From JANLQX01 sp043775075 (GTDB lineage Bacteria > Actinomycetota > Acidimicrobiia > Acidimicrobiales > JANYDT01), in the NCBI GenBank assembly GCA_043775075.1, contig JAYVSS010000180.1, positions 1 through 17,357 on the forward strand: DNA of 17,357 nt. The letters are read 5' to 3'. Made by a program: the position numbers and the translations under genes. Under the pieces are notes generated by a model. That model did not search any database, had not been told where the DNA came from, and worked only from the letters and a program-made list of their open reading frames with translations. This document shows, one piece after another, positions 15,386-17,357 of the stretch (position 1 is the stretch's first letter; every line of letters begins with the position of its first letter).

Positions 15386-17182
15386 ATGGGCTACCGAACC
15401 GCCGAACTACCGCCGGTCGATCTCGACGAATTCGCCAAAATCCCGTTCTTTCCACGGATGAAATTGCTCCAGCTCCATTGGGTGGAACAAGGATTCGGCA
15501 CCCCGAAAAACACGTCAATCTTCTATATCTGGAAGCTGTTCTGGTACGGACTGTTTGGGCTCATCTTCGCCGGGGCGTTTACCCGAGGTCTGGAGTTCAA
15601 CAACATCGGAGACTGGTGGCACCAGCCGATCCTGTACCAAAAGCTCATGATCTGGACGATTTTGTTGGAGATCGTGGGTCTGGGGGCGACGTGTGGCCCG
15701 TTGGCCTTCCATTTCGATCCGCCGATCGGCGGCATCCTCTACTGGTGGCAGAACGACACCCTCCGGGTCCCTCCCTATCCCAACCACGTTCCATTCACCA
15801 AGGGAAGCCGACGCACGCCATGGGACACCGGCCTGTACAAGGCAATCCTCGCCAGCCTCGTGCTGCTCATGTTCCTGTCCGGAAATCGTCAGATAAAAGG
15901 ACTCCCCAAGGGAAGCGTCGGCATTCTTCCCCAGTGGGCGGTGCTTCTCTACTGCGGCCTCATCGTGACTATGGGCCTACGCGACAAGGTGGTGTTCCTG
16001 TCGGCGCGCTGCGAGCAGTATGTGCCCACGCTGCTGTGCTTTGGCCTCTTCCACAACTTCACCGACATGATCATCGCGGCGAAAATTTTCATCGTGGTGA
16101 TCTGGATGGGTGCCGGCTTCTCGAAGATGCAACACGGCTTTTCGTCCACGGTGGCGATCATGATCCAGAACACGCCGTGGGTCGTGTGGGACCGGTTCCG
16201 CAAGGCGACGGTGCGCGATTATCCGAACGATCTGCGTCCCTCCAGATTGACCCACGCCGTGGCTCACATCGGTGGCACGACATGCGAGTTGGTGATGCCG
16301 TTGGTGCTGTTGTTCTCTCCCTATCACTGGTTGACCTGGGTGGCCATAGTGTCGATATGGATGCTCCATACGTTCATCATCTCCACGTTTCCGCTCGCCG
16401 TGCCGCTGGAGTGGAACGTGTTCTTCATGTTCTGTGTCGCCTTCCTGTTCGCTAACTTCCACGCTGGGAGCGGGTACGGCGTCGGCGACATGAATCCGGT
16501 ACTGCTGGCCATCGTCGTGTTCGCCGCATTGGCACCGATTGTCCTCGGGGCCCTTCGACCCCAGTACGTCTCCTTCCTGGTGGGAATGAAGCAGTACGCC
16601 GGCAACTGGGCGTCGGCCACGTTCTCGTTCCGCAATAAGTCTATGGAGGACCGAATCAACGAGAAGATTGTGAAGTCATCGGAAAACCAGATCGATCAAA
16701 TAGAGCCGCTGTTCGGCAAGGAGATCTCCGAGATCTTCATCCAAAAGGCCGTGGCGTTTCGGATGATGCACCCCATGGGACGCATGCACATCTCCGCCCT
16801 AATGCGCCACACGCCGGGGCTTGACGATCGAATTCAACGCGAGGGCGAGTTCGTGAGCAATGTCCTCACTGGATGGAACTTCGGCGACGGACATTGCCTC
16901 GACGAACGTTTGATCGCCGGGCTGCAGGAGCGATGCCAGTACGAACCGGGCGATGTGGTCGTGGCATGGACCGAGTCGCAGCCGGCTTTCAGCAAGAAGG
17001 TCCAATACCGGGTGATCGACGCTGCGCTCGGCTGTGTCGAGAAGGGCTGGTATCACAACGACGACGCCGCCGACGAGCAGCCGTGGCTTCCGAACGGCGC
17101 AATCCCCCACACGGTCACTTGGACGCTGCCCGGTTACGTCGCGTCCGGCGTTCCGCATCCGGGCTCCGGCGGCCGGACATGA
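15386..17182 (+). CDS. Polytopic membrane protein of the DUF3556 type
   Basis: This 598-residue protein begins two bases after the livF stop, with a strong ribosome binding site, so it is in the same operon. The N-terminus (PPVDLDEFAKIPFFPRMK and HWVEQGFGTPK at 31-41) and overall plan match what I remember of DUF3556, a family of actinobacterial transmembrane proteins of unknown function. Hydrophobic segments lie near 45-65, 87-106, 150-165, 181-198, 213-244, 302-322, 324-358 and 369-390. A cytosolic-looking domain of about 200 residues (400-598) follows, with FRMMHPMGRMHISALMR (458-474) and conserved-looking Trp/Gly/His positions. The motifs HTFIISTFPLAVPLEWNVFF (328-347) and FANFHAG (355-361) faintly recall HTTM/carboxylase-like membrane proteins, but this is only an impression. 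Function unknown; co-transcription with an importer suggests a linked lipid or solute pathway. Confidence 0.8.
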   Translation: MGYRTAELPPVDLDEFAKIPFFPRMKLLQLHWVEQGFGTPKNTSIFYIWKLFWYGLFGLIFAGAFTRGLEFNNIGDWWHQPILYQKLMIWTILLEIVGLGATCGPLAFHFDPPIGGILYWWQNDTLRVPPYPNHVPFTKGSRRTPWDTGLYKAILASLVLLMFLSGNRQIKGLPKGSVGILPQWAVLLYCGLIVTMGLRDKVVFLSARCEQYVPTLLCFGLFHNFTDMIIAAKIFIVVIWMGAGFSKMQHGFSSTVAIMIQNTPWVVWDRFRKATVRDYPNDLRPSRLTHAVAHIGGTTCELVMPLVLLFSPYHWLTWVAIVSIWMLHTFIISTFPLAVPLEWNVFFMFCVAFLFANFHAGSGYGVGDMNPVLLAIVVFAALAPIVLGALRPQYVSFLVGMKQYAGNWASATFSFRNKSMEDRINEKIVKSSENQIDQIEPLFGKEISEIFIQKAVAFRMMHPMGRMHISALMRHTPGLDDRIQREGEFVSNVLTGWNFGDGHCLDERLIAGLQERCQYEPGDVVVAWTESQPAFSKKVQYRVIDAALGCVEKGWYHNDDAADEQPWLPNGAIPHTVTWTLPGYVASGVPHPGSGGRT

Positions 17183-17183
17183 G

Positions 17184-17357
17184 TTGCGTGACCAAAGCCC
17201 TGTGGCCGGCGTTGCAGCTCACGCGTTCTTGGTGACCTTCTGCCGTCCCGCATCGCTCGCGCCCTATCGCCGCTACAAGCACGGTGCGGGAGCGTTCAAG
17301 GTCGACTTCGCCATCGAGGAGGGTGTTCCGTGGACGTTTCGCCCCCGGCTTCGGCGA
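17184..17357 (+). pseudogene. Fragment of a phytoene-desaturase-like FAD oxidoreductase lacking its N-terminal part (continues past window)
   Basis: The frame containing 17202 is open from before 17184 to the window end. It encodes YRRYKHGAGAFKVDFAIEEG followed by VPWT, which closely resembles an interior segment of phytoene-desaturase/NAD(P)-FAD oxidoreductases (typically RYRYGPGVFKVDWAL..PVPW). In complete proteins this lies some 250-300 residues after the N-terminal GxGxxG FAD-binding motif, yet here the DUF3556-like gene ends only about 95 bases upstream. A preceding AGVAAHAF also recalls a family segment that normally lies about 100 residues earlier. So the start of the gene, and perhaps an internal piece, appears to be missing. 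The TTG at 17184 is only the first possible start codon of the visible frame. An assembly error is the main alternative. The rest lies beyond the window. Confidence 0.5.

Noticed and set aside
15160..16455. Plus-strand open frame of 431 codons
   Set aside because: Overlaps the livF end and the DUF3556-like gene in another frame; Arg/His-rich, no domains, no ribosome binding site.

Overview
The window reads as a chromosomal segment of a fairly GC-rich actinobacterium. Support comes from GC-rich third positions, a lipoprotein-anchored solute-binding protein, a membrane protein resembling the actinobacterial DUF3556 family, LIV-type transport genes and a cobalamin riboswitch. An Acidimicrobiia-like lineage is plausible, but the sequence alone does not prove it. 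No tRNA, rRNA, insertion sequence, CRISPR array or phage gene was seen. Coding density is high and no gene-free stretch exceeds 300 bases.

Left part (1-5040): three minus-strand genes lie in tandem. In transcription order they are a 2-oxoglutarate/Fe(II) oxygenase of the isopenicillin-N-synthase type, an orphan OmpR-type response regulator, and a large membrane protein with a GH18 domain followed by a NodB polysaccharide-deacetylase domain. The last runs off the left edge and probably continues into a membrane glycosyltransferase. A second, stand-alone NodB deacetylase is divergent from the oxygenase. The shared 254-base promoter region contains a perfect 12-bp inverted repeat.

Middle part (5009-9968): a vitamin B12 uptake and salvage block on the minus strand. 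cobU (cobinamide kinase/guanylyltransferase) is followed by a cobalamin riboswitch and then btuF-btuC-btuD. The riboswitch sits inside the gene series, after cobU and before btuF, so it can control uptake separately from cobU. A 5-bp hairpin could cover the btuF ribosome binding site. Divergent from cobU is a class I aspartate-type aminotransferase.

Right part (10079-17357): a LIV-type ABC transporter of unusual build. A divergent lipoprotein binding protein has an Ala/Thr repeat linker. Opposite it is a single 920-residue polypeptide fusing two permeases (LivH-like, LivM-like) to the first ATPase (LivG-like). A LivF-like ATPase with an added basic tail of about 70 residues and a DUF3556-like polytopic membrane protein follow in the same tightly coupled operon. 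After it comes an open frame resembling an interior piece of a phytoene-desaturase-like FAD oxidoreductase without its N-terminal Rossmann part. The fused transporter, tailed ATPase, DUF3556-like protein and oxidoreductase remnant are the least conventional part of the window and the best candidate for an undescribed transport system. Its substrate cannot be read from the sequence.
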